A stretch of DNA of 64,000 nucleotides. Source: Aricia agestis (Eukaryota; Arthropoda; Insecta; Lepidoptera; Lycaenidae). Below the pieces are notes generated by a model. It had not been told where the DNA came from. It was given only the letters and a program-made list of their open reading frames with translations, and made no database searches. Below, in pieces: positions 13,301 to 27,676 of this stretch (its first letter is position 1; the number at the start of each line of letters is the position of its first letter). The DNA lies in the NCBI RefSeq assembly GCF_905147365.1, contig NC_056428.1, forward strand, positions 41,273,001 through 41,337,000. The letters run 5' to 3'. The position numbers were made by a program, and so were the translations under genes.

Positions 13301-16300
13301 ATTCTAAATAATTTGCACATAGTATGGAAAATTCGTTAAAAGAAGAGTTAAGTTAGGGATTTTTTTCTATCGAGTGAAGTTCATGATATTGTGTAATGGA
13401 ATATAAATTCCACTGTGTTAGATCCTTAACTAACACATATGTTTTTTTCAGAATTTAAATTACTATATTTTTGTGTCTACTGTCACTTTTAAATCTTGAA
13501 AATCGTCCGTTTCTGGGAATACAGCGCCTTAATTTCGCAGTAGATTTGCGTCTCTTTTATGCGGCCCGCTCCGTTGCGCCCCGTCCAAAGTGTGTTATAG
13601 TAAGCTGAATCCCCTGCTATACAATATAATATATACAGGTTGAAACAAACCGAAGTGATATAGGGTGTGTACAGTGTATTGTGTCCCTTGTGCTATGTTC
13701 ACTGCGAAAGTAGTAGTTTTGTCATGATTTTGGGCGTATCTCATAGAAACATAAGAGGTCAAAGGTAACTGTTTCAGCGTGTCTACTTTCACAGTGAAAT
13801 CTATTCAATAAAGGGACACAAGCGAACTTTGACGATGAATTAAAAATAGCATTTGTAGCAGTCAACTAACCTGGCAGGTGGTCTGGCAGGGCTCCGGCGT
13901 GTACAGGCGGAGGTGCTGCATCCTGGCCTGGCTCATGGCGGCGTCCACGGCCAGCGTCATCAGCGGCGGCGGCTGCTCTATCAGGCTCTCGTACGCGCGG
14001 CGACTCTCCTCTGTTAATGTAGCCTGTAACACGATTGTTATGTGATCACTGATCACTGATCTCACTCTCATGCTATGAGTATTTTTAGTCTGTAAAAGTG
14101 TCGGAATGAAGACGAAGTCGGGTTTTCAATTAAGAGGATAAAGCGCCATCTATCCATACTGAGTAGAACTTGCGTTATTGTTTGCAGAACATGCATTCCA
14201 CGATGCAGTTTTTAATCCGTCAGACTAAGTGGGCGCCTAGACCTATAATAATATTGAACAATATCACGTTTTGCATAATATTATTGTCCGTCTAGGGTTG
14301 ATATTGAACATCGCACGCATTCATAGCCCAGTCAAGTCAGACATTTAAGATATCGTAAATTCGCACCAAGCTGAAAATCGGTAAAATTGTTTAAAGTACG
14401 GGAGTCATAGAAATATTTTTTTTTTATTACTATCAGGCAAATTTTTTGTATATAGCTTTAGCTTTAGCTTTTGTAAATAGCTTCATTTTGATAAGATGAA
14501 CAGAAGTTTTATCTGCGAAAAATCTTGAAAGTGGTAGCTAACAGAAATAGAAAGGTTTTCATACTTTGGCTTGATGGTCCTAAAATATGGATTATTCCAT
14601 TTGTAGAAAAAGGTTACTCTTAAATTAAATAGCTATTACTCTTATATAAAATTTAGGGTTCAGTAGTCAACCAAGTTTTGTTGATTACAGAACCCTATAA
14701 CAGAACCCTAACAAGCTGATTTTTTGTATATTGATAGGTTATTAGTTATATAATTTAAGAGTAACATTGTCCTACAAAAAGAACAATGCATATTTTGGGA
14801 CCATCGAAACGAAATTTTAAATCCTTTCTCTCTCGGTTAGCTACCACTTTCAAGAATTTTCGCAGAGGAAATTGTTGTTCGTCTTATCAAAATAAAGCTA
14901 CTCACAAAAAATTAGCCTGATATTAATCAAACAAAATTGTTCTAGGGCTCCCGTACTATTAGAACAGGACTAAAAATTAAATTTTAAAGATCGCCATAAT
15001 TCCCTTGTGTAGAAAAAGAAAATATCCAAACGACGATTACAAGTTTAACAACTTTTTGAATCGTTATATTTCAAAAACGGTGGCTCATAGGGAAAAATAT
15101 TGATACATTTTTGTAGATAATTTTATTACTTACCTACAATTTTGTTCCAGGCATTTTTATGAAAAAACTTATCGTTTTGCTAAAAATCGTGAAAAACTAA
15201 TTTTTTGGACCTTTGATCTTGGATTAACAAAAATCCATACAGGGGAACTAAGGGGAACTTTCAAATATTATTTGTAATCATATTCTAAACAATATTACTG
15301 ATTTTTATCTTGGTGCGAATTTATGCAACCTCAAATATCTAACTTGACCTGGGGTATGGGTTCAATAAAATTAAAGCGTGATATTGATAATATAAAATTG
15401 TGCGTCTAGGCGGCCGGTAATGGTGGAGTGTGGCAAGTGACTAGCCGAATCGCCTGTCCAAGCCGAATCGCCACCTCATTTACACAGTTCTGCAAAAATC
15501 GCTTGTGACTAGTTTATTCTGCGTGAGAATGTCGCGAAAAACAGTCTCATTACGTAGGGGCATTGAAATCGTTCGACAATCCATTTGTGGGAATGCGTGG
15601 AGGCCGCAAAGGAAGATCTTCCGACCGAGCGACAGGCGCGGTCCGAAGGGGGGGTCACATGACACCCCCAAAATCTAAGGTCAAATTGAAAAATCTCAAA
15701 ATCTTGCCAAATAATAAAAGGAAATTTCTAGCTAACCTAACCACCACTGCTTCCGACCTTAGACAGCTGCCAACCCAGAACCGTCCGAGGGCGCAGCGCA
15801 GATAAAAAAATATATTAGTGTAGTGAGTGGAAGAAAATTTCAGGCTGCGACCGCGCCTGCGCGAGCGAGGTATGCTCGGTCAGGCCGGAGCCCACGTGAT
15901 ACATTTCAGCTGTCGGATATACATATACCGACGCGCTTAGAAAACTTCGATAGCGCGATGCAGGAATGTAGCGCTAATTGTGGGTACCGCCATACATTAT
16001 TTGAGAAATAATTGACCAATCAAAAACCGGCCAAGTGCGTGTCAGGCCACGCGCAATATAGGGTTCCGTAGTACCGCTAGTTTTTGATAATGTTTGTATG
16101 ACCAATGAATGTTCATTTATAACGTGTTTTACACTACTAACAACATCATCTCAGTTACATTTAAAAGAATTTGAACGAAAAGTTCCTTTATACTTCGTCG
16201 AATACATTTTTTTTAGTTGCTCGACTATTACTCAATAAGGCTGATTACAGACGGACAGACAGACAGACAGAAAGACAGACAGAAAGACAGACAGATGGAC

Positions 16301-19300
16301 AGACAGATGGAAAGACGGACGGACAGAGCGAAACTATAAGGGTTCCTTGTTGACGACTACGGAACCCTAAAAATGAAGTAAAAGGTACTGAGGTGAGGCT
16401 ACAGTGCAGACTATTAGTCCGGTTAACGAATGACTCAAAAGAAGGTATAGAGTGCGTGAGCGGGAACCTAAGCGATTTCTACTGGAACTTATTCAGGTTG
16501 ATTAGGGACAAAACATAATAAAAGTCCTGACGTCCAGGAGGTGAGCCGGAGGGAGGGGAGGGCGACAAAGGTCTAAATTTTTGGTTTTTCGTCAATAACT
16601 AAGAAACTATGGGTTGTAGCGAAAAATATTCTGACGACATTGAAGCTTATTAAATTCTCTATAAATTAGATTTTATACAGTTTTTCCAAATTCTTATCCG
16701 TTTTCGAACTACACGCTCAGGAAAAGTGAAAATTAAGAAAAGCTGTGTGTAAAGAAGAAGACGTGTTGAAATGAAGACGAAGTAGGATTTTGACAAATAA
16801 GACGAAATAAGCGCCGTCTATCGATAGTAAGGATTATTTATAAGCAGAACTTGCATTGGAGATTGCAACTTTTACCACAATGACGCCGAACAAATAGCAA
16901 AAAATTATAGAGCGAGATAATATGCAACATAACTGATTGCTGTTTGCCGAGTGAGACAGCTAGATCTGTCAACCGCTGTCTAGCATTAGATGTCAAATGT
17001 CAACTGACACAAGGGTACTTAGTTATTACCTCTTGCTTACCATCACGCAAATTATATTTTATTTATCTCTTTCACTCGTAAATACATATTATAATTACCT
17101 GAATGTCTGGGACGCTCCTCGCTTCGTCGCTGAAATTTCGCCGCCCCGGCCGCCCTGAAATGTGTATATTTACAACTCAGTGTTTGTCTACGAGCAATTC
17201 ACAGACAACGCCATCTGTATGTTAGATGATTATATAGACTAGTGATTTCACTGCATGTAATGACTAGCTAATTAATGATACTTGTAGATATTACTATTTT
17301 GAATTAAAAAGGTATAATTGAGAATGAAAGGTGAAAAAGCGTCCTCAATAAATAACTAAATACAATATTATAGTGTACAGAGAAATTATAAATCGTCGCT
17401 GCATCCTCGAGACTTTATAATTAACATGGTAGTCCGCCCCTAGCTTCCGGCATCGAACACTTTTCAGAGCTTCCTGAAAAAAAAATAGATGGCGCGGCAA
17501 TGGCGCCATTTCCTTGGCGGGCTTTTTACCCCACCGCCACCGGTTTCTCAGAGGTACACTGCGGATCGGTCCTCATTCGTTTCTAGTGTTCGGGCATCAA
17601 AACATCTTTCACAAAAATTATAGTGCTTTAATTTTGTAAGATTAATTTATTAAAGTGTTTTTGAGTGCAAACTGCAAAGTTATTACTTTCATCGATATCA
17701 AAAAATTTTAATATCATGAGTAAGCGAAAACACCGTAAATCGGAGGAAGACATAAGGAGGAAAATTCGTCGCTTGGAACGTCGTTTGGAAAAACGAATGG
17801 AGTCTGAAGTTAGTGAAGAAGGTTAGTCACTTATTTTTTCAGATCTGTTTTTTAAATAGTTTTATTTTAGGTTGTTTACATTTATTATGAGAACTAGATC
17901 GGAATTCACCTGGAATATTGAAGTGTATATAAGCAGTATTTCTAAAATAGCCTAAACTAAAATAGTAAATAATATAAAATAAAAACAAAATATATATATG
18001 AGTATGTTTAGAGAGTCATGATGCGATCATGGCCATACATTCTCTTTTCAATGGTATGTTTAGAGAGTCATGATGCGATCATGGCCACACATACTCTTTT
18101 TAAAGGTATATTTAAAGAGTCTTGATGTGATCCAGACCATATATACCAATAATTGGCTACCCCTTTTTAGGGGCTGATGAAAGTTTTATTGTTTGGTCTT
18201 TCAGATAGTGAATGCGAGTATTTAATTTCATCCGATCAGAGTGTTCGATCCGTTGTACGTATGCCATTTGAAAATGATGCAACCGGAAGTGATTTAATTA
18301 ACATAGATGCTCTACCAGAGCCATTAAATAACAATTCATCTGGGTCGACCTCCCAAGGTGACAAAGACTCAGTGCCCAACGCAGTCGAACCCATCCCATC
18401 TTTACCAAATGATATTTTAGAGGCTTTGGGTTCTTCGAAAAACAAAGTTGAGATTTTTGCACCGAAAATTAGGGATGAGATCTCTGAACGTTGGGGCCAA
18501 ATTGTTGTGGATGGACTGAGTAAGGAGTGTACGCAAAAATTAATGGAAAACATCCGTATACCAGAAAATTTTTCTTTACTGAAAGCTCCAGTTCTCAATC
18601 CGGAACTAGCATCAATTTTAACCGATACAATAAAAAATAGAGACAAACGTTTAGAAAAAGCACAAAATCATTTAGGACAATGTATTGCGGCGATTTCTAA
18701 TCTTACATCAACTCTTATCGATGGTGACCTTGAAAAAACCGATATCAAGAAAGTTTCCGAAGTAGGACAGTTACTTTTGGATTTACACTGTCAAAATACT
18801 TATGCTAGAAGAAAACTCGTTTCGTATAGTTTAGATAAAAAGTTTATTCCCATTATTCAAGGATCTAAAAGAGATTCCCTTTTGTTTGGAGATAATCTGG
18901 GAGAAAAAATTAAAGCTATTAAAATGGCCGAACGTTCGGGTCTACAGATCAAGTTTAAAAAGCCTCTTCTTCGTCATATCAACCGCCGCCTAACAGGCCG
19001 GTAAACTCTCGGGGCCCATCCAAATCACAGAGAGGCAGGAAGGGTGGGCCCAGGAATACGGAACCAGCTCAGACGCACAAACGGCCACGCACTACGACGA
19101 CGCACACCGATCGGAACAAGCCATACAGACAGAACCACAGGAACTAGAGGTAACTGCTTTAGCTGGAAGACTGCAACATTATTATAATAACTGGAAACTT
19201 ATCACTAACGATCCTGTCGTTCTGGAATATGTATCGGGATATAAAATTCCTTTTTCTTATCGCGTAACACAAGTCTACGAGCCACATCAATCTTTTTCGG

Positions 19301-22300
19301 CCACTGAAACATTTCACATGAGTAATGAAATGACTAGATTACTACAATTAGGCGCTATTGAAAAATGTCAGGATGTTCCTGGACAATTTATTTCTAATAT
19401 TTTTCTTATTCCTAAAGATGATGGAAGTTACAGATTTATTCTGAATTCAGAATCTAAAAAAACTAAATTTATTTGTTAAAACTAGTCATTTTAAAATGGA
19501 GGACATTAGGACAGCTATCAAGTTAGTGTCGGAGCTAGACTTTATGGCAAATATTGATTTGAAAGAAGCTTACTTCTGTATTCCTATACACAAATCAAGT
19601 AGAAAGTTTTTGAGATTTAAATTTCAAAACTTGACTTATGAATTTCAATTTTTCAATTTCAATTTGCCCTTTGGTTTAAGCGCTGCACCGTTCGTGTTTA
19701 CCAAACTTATGAAGCCTGTCATAACTTACTTAAGAAACCGGGGCCATCGTCTAGTATACTATTTAGATGATATATTATGCGTAGACAATTCTTACAATTC
19801 CTGCAGTGATAAAGTTTATGAACTTATAATTTTATTAAAAAATTTAGGCTTTGTAATCAATGAACAAAAAAGTGACATATTTCCTAGTGCAAGAAAAAGA
19901 TTTTTAGGTTTCGAAATAGATACAGCTAAAATGACTTTGGAATTACCATATAAAAAAAGACTTAAAATTTTAAGCTTAGTTAAAAAATTATACAATAAAA
20001 ATTCAATACTTATTAGGGACTTTGCAAAATTTTTAGGCCTACTGACTTCAGTCTGCCCAGCTGTAGATTATGGATGGCTGTATACGAAGCGGTTTGAAAG
20101 AGAGAAATTTTTGGCTCTTAGAACATCAAATAACTATGATATATGAAGTAATGTCGTTAACACCAGCTTTGAAGTCAGACTTTTTATGGTGGCAAAACAA
20201 TATAATGACTACTTTCAAACCTCTTCGTTATGAGCAATATCATATTGAAATATTCTCGGATGCTTCCCTAACAGGATGGGGATTAGCTTGCGATGGGGAA
20301 ACATCAAATGGATTTTGGAACGAAGAAGAGTCACAATTTCATATTAATTTATTAGAGTTACGGGCAGCCTCTATAGGGCTAAAATGTTTTGCAAATTCCT
20401 TGCATGATAAAGAGATTCTCTTGAGAATTGATAATACAACTGCAATCTCCTACATCAACAGAATGGGAGGAGTGCAGTACGAACATCTTAATAATGAAGC
20501 ACGGCTAATTTGGAAATGGTGCGAGGAACGCCACTTATTTATTTATGCATCGTATATCAATTCTAAAGAGAATGTTGACGCAGACAGGGAGTCAAGATGC
20601 AGTAATATAGATACTGAATGGAGTTTGTCCATTGAAGCCTACCACAAGATTACTGACAAATTTGGTCTTCCAGGCATTGATTTATTTGCCTCCCGTATTA
20701 ATTCCAAATGTTACAAGTATGTTTCTTTGAAAAGGGATCCTAACGCATTCAATATTGACGCCTTTACAATAAACTGGAGTAATTACAACTTCTACTGTTT
20801 TCCCCCATTTTCTTTAATATTAAAATGTTTACGTAAAATAATCAACGATCAGGCATCTGGCATTATCGTCTTCCCTTACTGGCCTAGTCAGGCGTGGTAT
20901 CCATTATTTTTAAAACTTATTTCGTCCGAGGTTATCTATTTTAGACCAGAATATGACCTTTTATTATCACCTTTCAGGAACGCACACCCCTTGTGGCGGA
21001 GCCTTACCCTGGTGTCGTGCCGTTTATCAGGGAAGCGTTTTCACGTCAATCGCTCAATCTAGAGACAATTGATCTAATGATTTCGTCTTTATCTAGCAAC
21101 ACGCTTAAGCAATACGATACGGCATACAAAAAGTTTTGGAAATTTTGTACTGAAAATAACTTTACTGATTGTTTCAATGTTTCAAATCAAATAGCATTAC
21201 AATTTATAACTGAGCAATTTAGATTAGGGTCTAGTTATTCCGGAGTGAATACCATACGCTCGGCGCTTTCTCTCATCTTAGGTAAAAGGTTTAGCACAGA
21301 TAGTAATGTCAGTAGATTACTTAAAGGTGTCTTCAAATCCCGGCCATGTTTTCCTAAATATCAGAACACTTGGGACACTAATACAGTTCTTGATTTTGTA
21401 AGCAATTGGTATCCAAATGAAACTTTATCACTTCCAATAATTACAAAAAAATTAGTAACTCTACTTGCACTAGCAACTGCTCAACGAGTGCAAACACTCT
21501 CCCTTATAAAAGTTTCAAATATAAATAAATGTAACTCCACTTTTCAAATATCTATAGACGAATTGATTAAGACCTCTAATCCTAACAAAAATCAACCTCA
21601 CTTAATCGTTCCTTTTTATAATCATAAAAAAGAAATTTGTCCAGCTTTAACATTAGAAATTTACTTACAAAAACACAATCACTTCGAAATAAAGATAAAA
21701 CTGATAGACTAATATTGACGACAAAAAAGCCTCATCACAATGCAAGCGCATCCACGATCAGCCGTTGGATCAAACAGGTATTAGAAGAAAGTGGCATAGA
21801 CACTCGACAGTTTTCGGCACATAGCACTCGTCATGCCTCTACATCAGCGGCTTGTCGTGGCGGCGTTTCCATTGAGACTATAAATAAAGTCGCAGGGTGG
21901 TCAGGTAGATCTCTCGTTTTTGGTAAATTCTATAATAGACCTGTTTTACCTATGAATGTCAACGCAATTGGTAATACAATTTTTGATCAAGAAGAATGAT
22001 AATAATATGTATCTCAGAATTAAGTTATATACACTGTTATATTAAAAAAAAATGATTTCTAGTTAATAAATTTTTCTCGATTAATTCAAGCAGCTTTGTT
22101 TTGAATGACGATTTTCCATAAGAACTCTGAACATCTACCATGTTAATTATAAAGTCTCGAGGATGCAGCGACGATTTATAATTAATGGTTAAACAAACTT
22201 ACCTTAAGTGAAGTTTGACCAAAATTATGAGAGTCGCTGCATCCGAAGAGACTTTATTACCCTCCCACCCAAGAATCCTAGTCCCTAAACTGTCTTCGGA

Positions 22301-25300
22301 AAATCGTAATTTATTTAATTGTACCTTCTCTAAAAAGAATGAGGACCGATCCGCAGTGTACCTCTGAGAAACTGGTGGCGGTGGGGTAAAAAGCCCGCCA
22401 AGGAAATGGCGCCATTGCCGCGCCATCTATTTTTTTTTCAGGAAGCTCTGAAAAGTGTTCGATGCCGGAAGCTAGGGGCGGACTACCATGTTAATTATAA
22501 AGTCTCATCGGATGCAGCAACTCTCAAAATTATGGTCAAACTTCACTTAAGGTAAGTTTGTTTAACCATTAATTATACATAGACCGCAGTGTAATTTATT
22601 TAAACATTAATATTTAAATAAATTACACTGCATATTTTATTTAAACATTATTATAATTTGAGGAGACCGATAAATGTGCAAAATATAACGTAGACGTATT
22701 TTTTGTTCAAAAATTTCTAATATTTAAAATAAACAGTACATCGTTACGTATGTAAAATGAAGGCAAAATAAAATAATGCACTTTAAGCTTGGCCATAAAT
22801 CTCGTTAATTTCATCACGACGTAAACATAGTTCTTGAGAAAATGTAATGTCAGCTAATTTACATAACATGAACATATATTCAAAAATTGTAAAATAAATA
22901 ATTTGTGCGAGTTGTTGCTACCCGCCATGCCACGGTTTCATCGAATTTGTTACGATTTAGCGCCAATCGAGGCGCTGTTTCGATACTTTAGATTTCAACA
23001 ACCACACGCTATGGCGAGCAACGACAAAACCTCATGTAACACAGCATGGCCGATGATGATCAGAGATGATGAATGGTGATGGTCGAAACATCGAGGTGAT
23101 GATTTTTGTAAACTTACAGCACGTAACGAGCCCCTTCAGTAATTCTATACACAAAAAGTTACATTTTATGAATCAATTCAAATAACATGGAAGAACGTGT
23201 TATATTATATTTTTTAAAGAGGGCGCCACCTGCGTAAACTTAATTAAAAATAAGTTTGCATATTATTTTACTCTACAAATATACTAAGCATTAACATTAT
23301 TTCACCTAATTGATATTTTATCTTCTTTTAAATCATATATGCACCGCGTCGTTACATAAAAAAAACTTATCAATTAAAACGCACGCAACGCATAAACTAT
23401 ACAATGTTTCGCCCTTAGATACTTTTGATAATAAGAGGGTAAGTATACATTATATCTCAGCACTTTATATATATTCGCATAGCAATTTCGCATACGTAAC
23501 ATATTTAAAATGAGTATAAAAGTAAATCAAGTAAACAGTAACAAATAAACCAGTATAAAAACATAATATATATAAATACTTAACAAAGCCAACTCACTCA
23601 TGTAACTCTCCTTGCAATTGTCGTGGTGAGCGAAGTTCTGCAGCGAGGACAGAGCTCGTTTGAATTGGAACCGCCTGTCGCTCGCCGGCCCGGGAGATTG
23701 AGCCTCCATGCCGTTCATCGATCTACAAATGCAAAAACGTCAAAATTCTCACTACAAAACTACTCAATATCAGAAATGTATACGTGTGTCTAGACTCTAC
23801 ACAGACACACTGAGACTGATATTGAATAGTTTTATATAGTCACGCTTAAACGGCTGAACCGATTTAGTTAAAGTTAGAGATACTTTGAGAGGCGGGAAGT
23901 GACATACGTTTTGTTGCGGAAAATGTACAGTTCCCGCGCGACAAACGAACTTCGACGCAAGTTCGAGGTGTCAAGTAATAAACCAAATTGATTTGTTTTA
24001 CATTATACAATAGCACCACCTGCATGTGTGTTTATACATTTTATGACAAACGCACCCTCTACATGAGTAGAGAAGGACCTTACTTGGAGGTTAACTCGTT
24101 GGCCATGGCGCACGCTGTATCGAGGGTCTTCAGATCGTGCGAAGACATCGGCTTCATGGTGCAAGTGTCATCGCTACAACTGTATAAGGATACAATATTT
24201 TAGTACATTCGCTGAAAAATTTCGTATAACTATGACAAATTACTCCGCCCTTCTTCGCACAAAAAGTCGTTAATTTAAATAATTCGTCGCAGCTTGAGCG
24301 CGGTTAACATAACAAAACTAAGAGCCCGAACCACGGCACTAACTAGTCATATTGTATTGTGAAACAGATTAAAATATATGCTTACCTCGCTTTAGCCGCT
24401 GCTTCCTCGAGTTTCTGTACAAGACAAAAAAATGATTAATTATTTGAGACTACCTACATAATTCAATAATTTCAATTCAAGATTTATCCACACATAAATA
24501 CATAGTAGTAAGGAACTATTCTTACTTTTTCTTCTTTCTCGTGACTTTTCTCTTCACGCTTCTCTTCCTTTTTATCTTCTTTTGTTTCTTCCTTCTTTAC
24601 CACTTCATTGTCCTCTGAATTGATGCTGCTCAACATATCGTTAACTTGTTTAAGTAAAGCCAGTTCAAAATCCCCGGATAGAATCTGTAAGTATAACAAT
24701 ATAAGGATAGATTCATGGCTTAGTAGTGATGTTTTAGCTACGGAATAGCGGTGTAGACTATTTTTAGGAAATATATTTATTTTATTAGAGGGGGGCGACC
24801 GACTTACAGAAGTCCCGGATCGGAGTTTGTCAAAGAGCTATGGAGCGCAGCATTTTAGGTGTCAAAAGGATTGACAGTATTCGAAACACCGCTCTGCGCT
24901 CCAAGACAAGAATAATGGATGTGGGTAGAAAAGCTGCTGGTCTAAAGTGGAGCTGGGCAGGGCACGTCGCCCGCATGCACCCGGACAGATGGGCGCGTCT
25001 AGTTACGGAGTGGCTACCGAAAGGTCGGCGAAACAGGGGCAGACCCAAGAAAAGGTGGCGCGACGAACTAGACGCTGTTGATAAAGAGTGGCCAAACACA
25101 GCAAAGGATAGAGACGTGTGGAAGGAAAGAGGGGAGGCCTTTGCCCAGCAGTGGGACACAAACGGCTAATTAGAATAGAATATTTATTTTATAGATGTAC
25201 ACTTGTTATGACTTATCCTACTAATATTATAAAGGCGAAAGTTTGTTTGGATGTATGGATGTATGGATGTGTGGATGTGTAGATGTGTGGATGTATGGAT

Positions 25301-27618
25301 GTTTGTTACTCTTTCACGCAAAAACTACTGAACGGATTTTAATAACACTTTACAATAATATAGCTTATACATCAGAATAACACATAGGCTACAATTTTAA
25401 CCGACTTTAAAAATGGGGGAGGTGTTATGTTCGTTTTCTTATATTCAACGATTACTCCGCCGTTTGTTAACCGATTTTCAAAATTTTTCTTTTGGTATAT
25501 AGGGTATCATCCCAATTTGGTATTATATTCACAAAAGTGGTGATTTGTGAAGGATCCATAAGTAATCGAGGGAACTCCTCAAAACTTATAGGGAAACATG
25601 GGGTGATTTCGGTTTCGTGAGAAGTATTCTAAGCATATGCTACCAACAAGTAAGATTTTGCACCGAGATATACCTGGTATACCGTGGTTCGGAAGGTGCT
25701 GAGAGAACTCCTGATTCTTTATAGATGCAAGTTTGGGAGTTTCGGCGTTGTTTTAAGAACAGAAAGCATATGCTACTATGCAAATTACATTCATCATCAT
25801 CATCATCACTACCATATTATACCATAGTCTTTTAGATCGAGACTCGAGTTTGTCAAGCGATAATTAAAAAAAATCTATACCTACCATATATTATAAACCT
25901 GAAGAGTATGTTTGCTTGAACGCGTCAATCTCAGGAACTACAGGTCCGATTTAAAAACTTATCTCAGTGTTAGATAGATCATTTATCGAGTAAGACTATA
26001 GGCTATATTATATTATCACGCTAAGACTAATACGACCGAAAAAACTCAGGAAAATGTGGGAAAAACGGGGGAAATATTTTTTATGAAAAAATGTACGGTT
26101 TCTGTAAAATTCCTAATTTACGCGGGCGAAGCCACGCGGGACATCTAGTCTATATATATAAAAATGGATTTTCAAATGTGTTAGTCGCGCTATAACTCGA
26201 AAGCGCCTGGACGGATTGGGCTGATTTTAGTCTTAAAATATTCGTAGAAGTCCAGGGAAGGTTTTAAAGTGACACCAAATTCACCGGAACAGCTAGTGTA
26301 ACATAAAAATATATATAAAAAATTAAATACACTCTTTTTTAAATAAAAAAAAAAAAACACTTATTATATTTCGTTTAAAAATTTCCTGCCAAAACGCTAA
26401 AGTTCATCATGGCGTCACTATCACACACAATGTTTTGGAGATCGCGACGTCACACTCTGTGATGGCTGTTTGCGATCACGTGATATTAATAAAACGTTTT
26501 CAGTCCGGAAATTTTAATATCAAAGATGCACGTCGCTCTGGTCGCCCTGTTACGGACAAAACTGATTCTATTTTTGAAAAAGTGGAGCAAGATCGGCATA
26601 TTAGTAGTTACGATGTAGCTGAAGAACTGGGGATTGACCACAAAACGGTTTTGGCGCATTTGAAAAAAGCTGGGCACACAAAAAAGCTCGATATTTGGGT
26701 GACTCATGAGCTCACTGAAAGAAACCTTAGGCTTACAGACGAACGGCACGTGTCGGCGGCAGTCGTTGACAGTTTATGACACTTGCAGGGGGCCTACCAC
26801 GACCTTTCCTACAACTATCATGTTTTCAAAACACTTTGTTGTAAGATTGCAATAACATTACCGTACTCACTTTTTAAATATAATTTTACTAAAAAACAGT
26901 AATAATGCATAACATTGTTAAATCCGCTGTGAAATATCAACTTTTTTAAGATCGCTAGCTTGACGTTAAAATAATATTGCTTTAACAACCGTCGAACGGT
27001 GTCGCTTAGTAGAGATGGTGGTAGGCCCCTAGTTGTGACTTGTGACGTACCGCGTAAAGGTAAGCGTCCACAGGTCGGTATCGTACGCAACGGACGTCTC
27101 GCATCAAACTGATAATTTTTTCACAGTACGTTCGCTGAATCGGCAGCGTTCGGATTACCGACTAGCCTAGTAAATGAATGCTCAAAATGGGGGTGTGGAT
27201 GGAAAAGTCGAAAGCAGAAACTTTGACTTAGGATTTTTGTTTGGACTAATTTGAAGATAAACATACTGGCTAGTCGGTAATCCGTACGCTGCCGATACAG
27301 TGGACGTACTGTAAAAAAATATCCGTTTGATGCGAGACGTCCGTTGCGTACGGCACCGACCTGTGGATGCTTACCTTTACGCGGTACGTTACAACTGCAA
27401 GCGTGATAAACTGTCGACGGCTGCCGTCGACTGCCACCGACTGCCGCCGATTCAGATTTCCAGCTGTTTCGGTCGGTGCAGAATTCCTTAGCTAGAGTCA
27501 GGTTGACATCACAAGAGGACTGCCAAAACCACTTGTCGCAGTTTTTTCATCAGAAGCACCAATATTTAACCCCCGACAAAAAAGAGGGGTGTTATAAGTT
27601 TGACGTGTCTGTCTGTCG

Positions 27619-27676
<58 letters not shown>

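Larger units (their letters stand above)
17384..22577 (+). mobile_element. DIRS-type tyrosine-recombinase retrotransposon, near full length
   Basis: Hallmarks seen directly: 170-bp inverted terminal repeats (17409-17578 and 22337-22506); an internal complementary region (22130-22262) matching the outer extensions of both termini; gag-like, RT/RNase H and tyrosine recombinase coding; no LTR, DDE integrase or target-site duplication. This is the DIRS order, in which a circular cDNA is inserted by the recombinase rather than an integrase. It is antisense to the kinase gene, in the intron between the exons at 17099 and 23598. Three frameshifts disable the coding region, though the ITRs differ at only one visible base, so the copy is young. 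Both ends carry AATTATA. Confidence 0.93.

Noticed and set aside
18001..18158. CRISPR-like array
   Set aside because: Three 52-bp units are contiguous with no spacers, and they lie in a retrotransposon intron of an animal genome.
17384..22577. Crypton or Ngaro element
   Set aside because: The presence of RT and RNase H excludes Crypton. Inverted termini with an internal complementary region, instead of split direct repeats, favour DIRS over Ngaro or PAT.
24830..25159. 109-aa minus-strand ORF opposite the RTE fragment
   Set aside because: It is the antisense shadow of the LINE reverse-transcriptase C-terminus on the plus strand.
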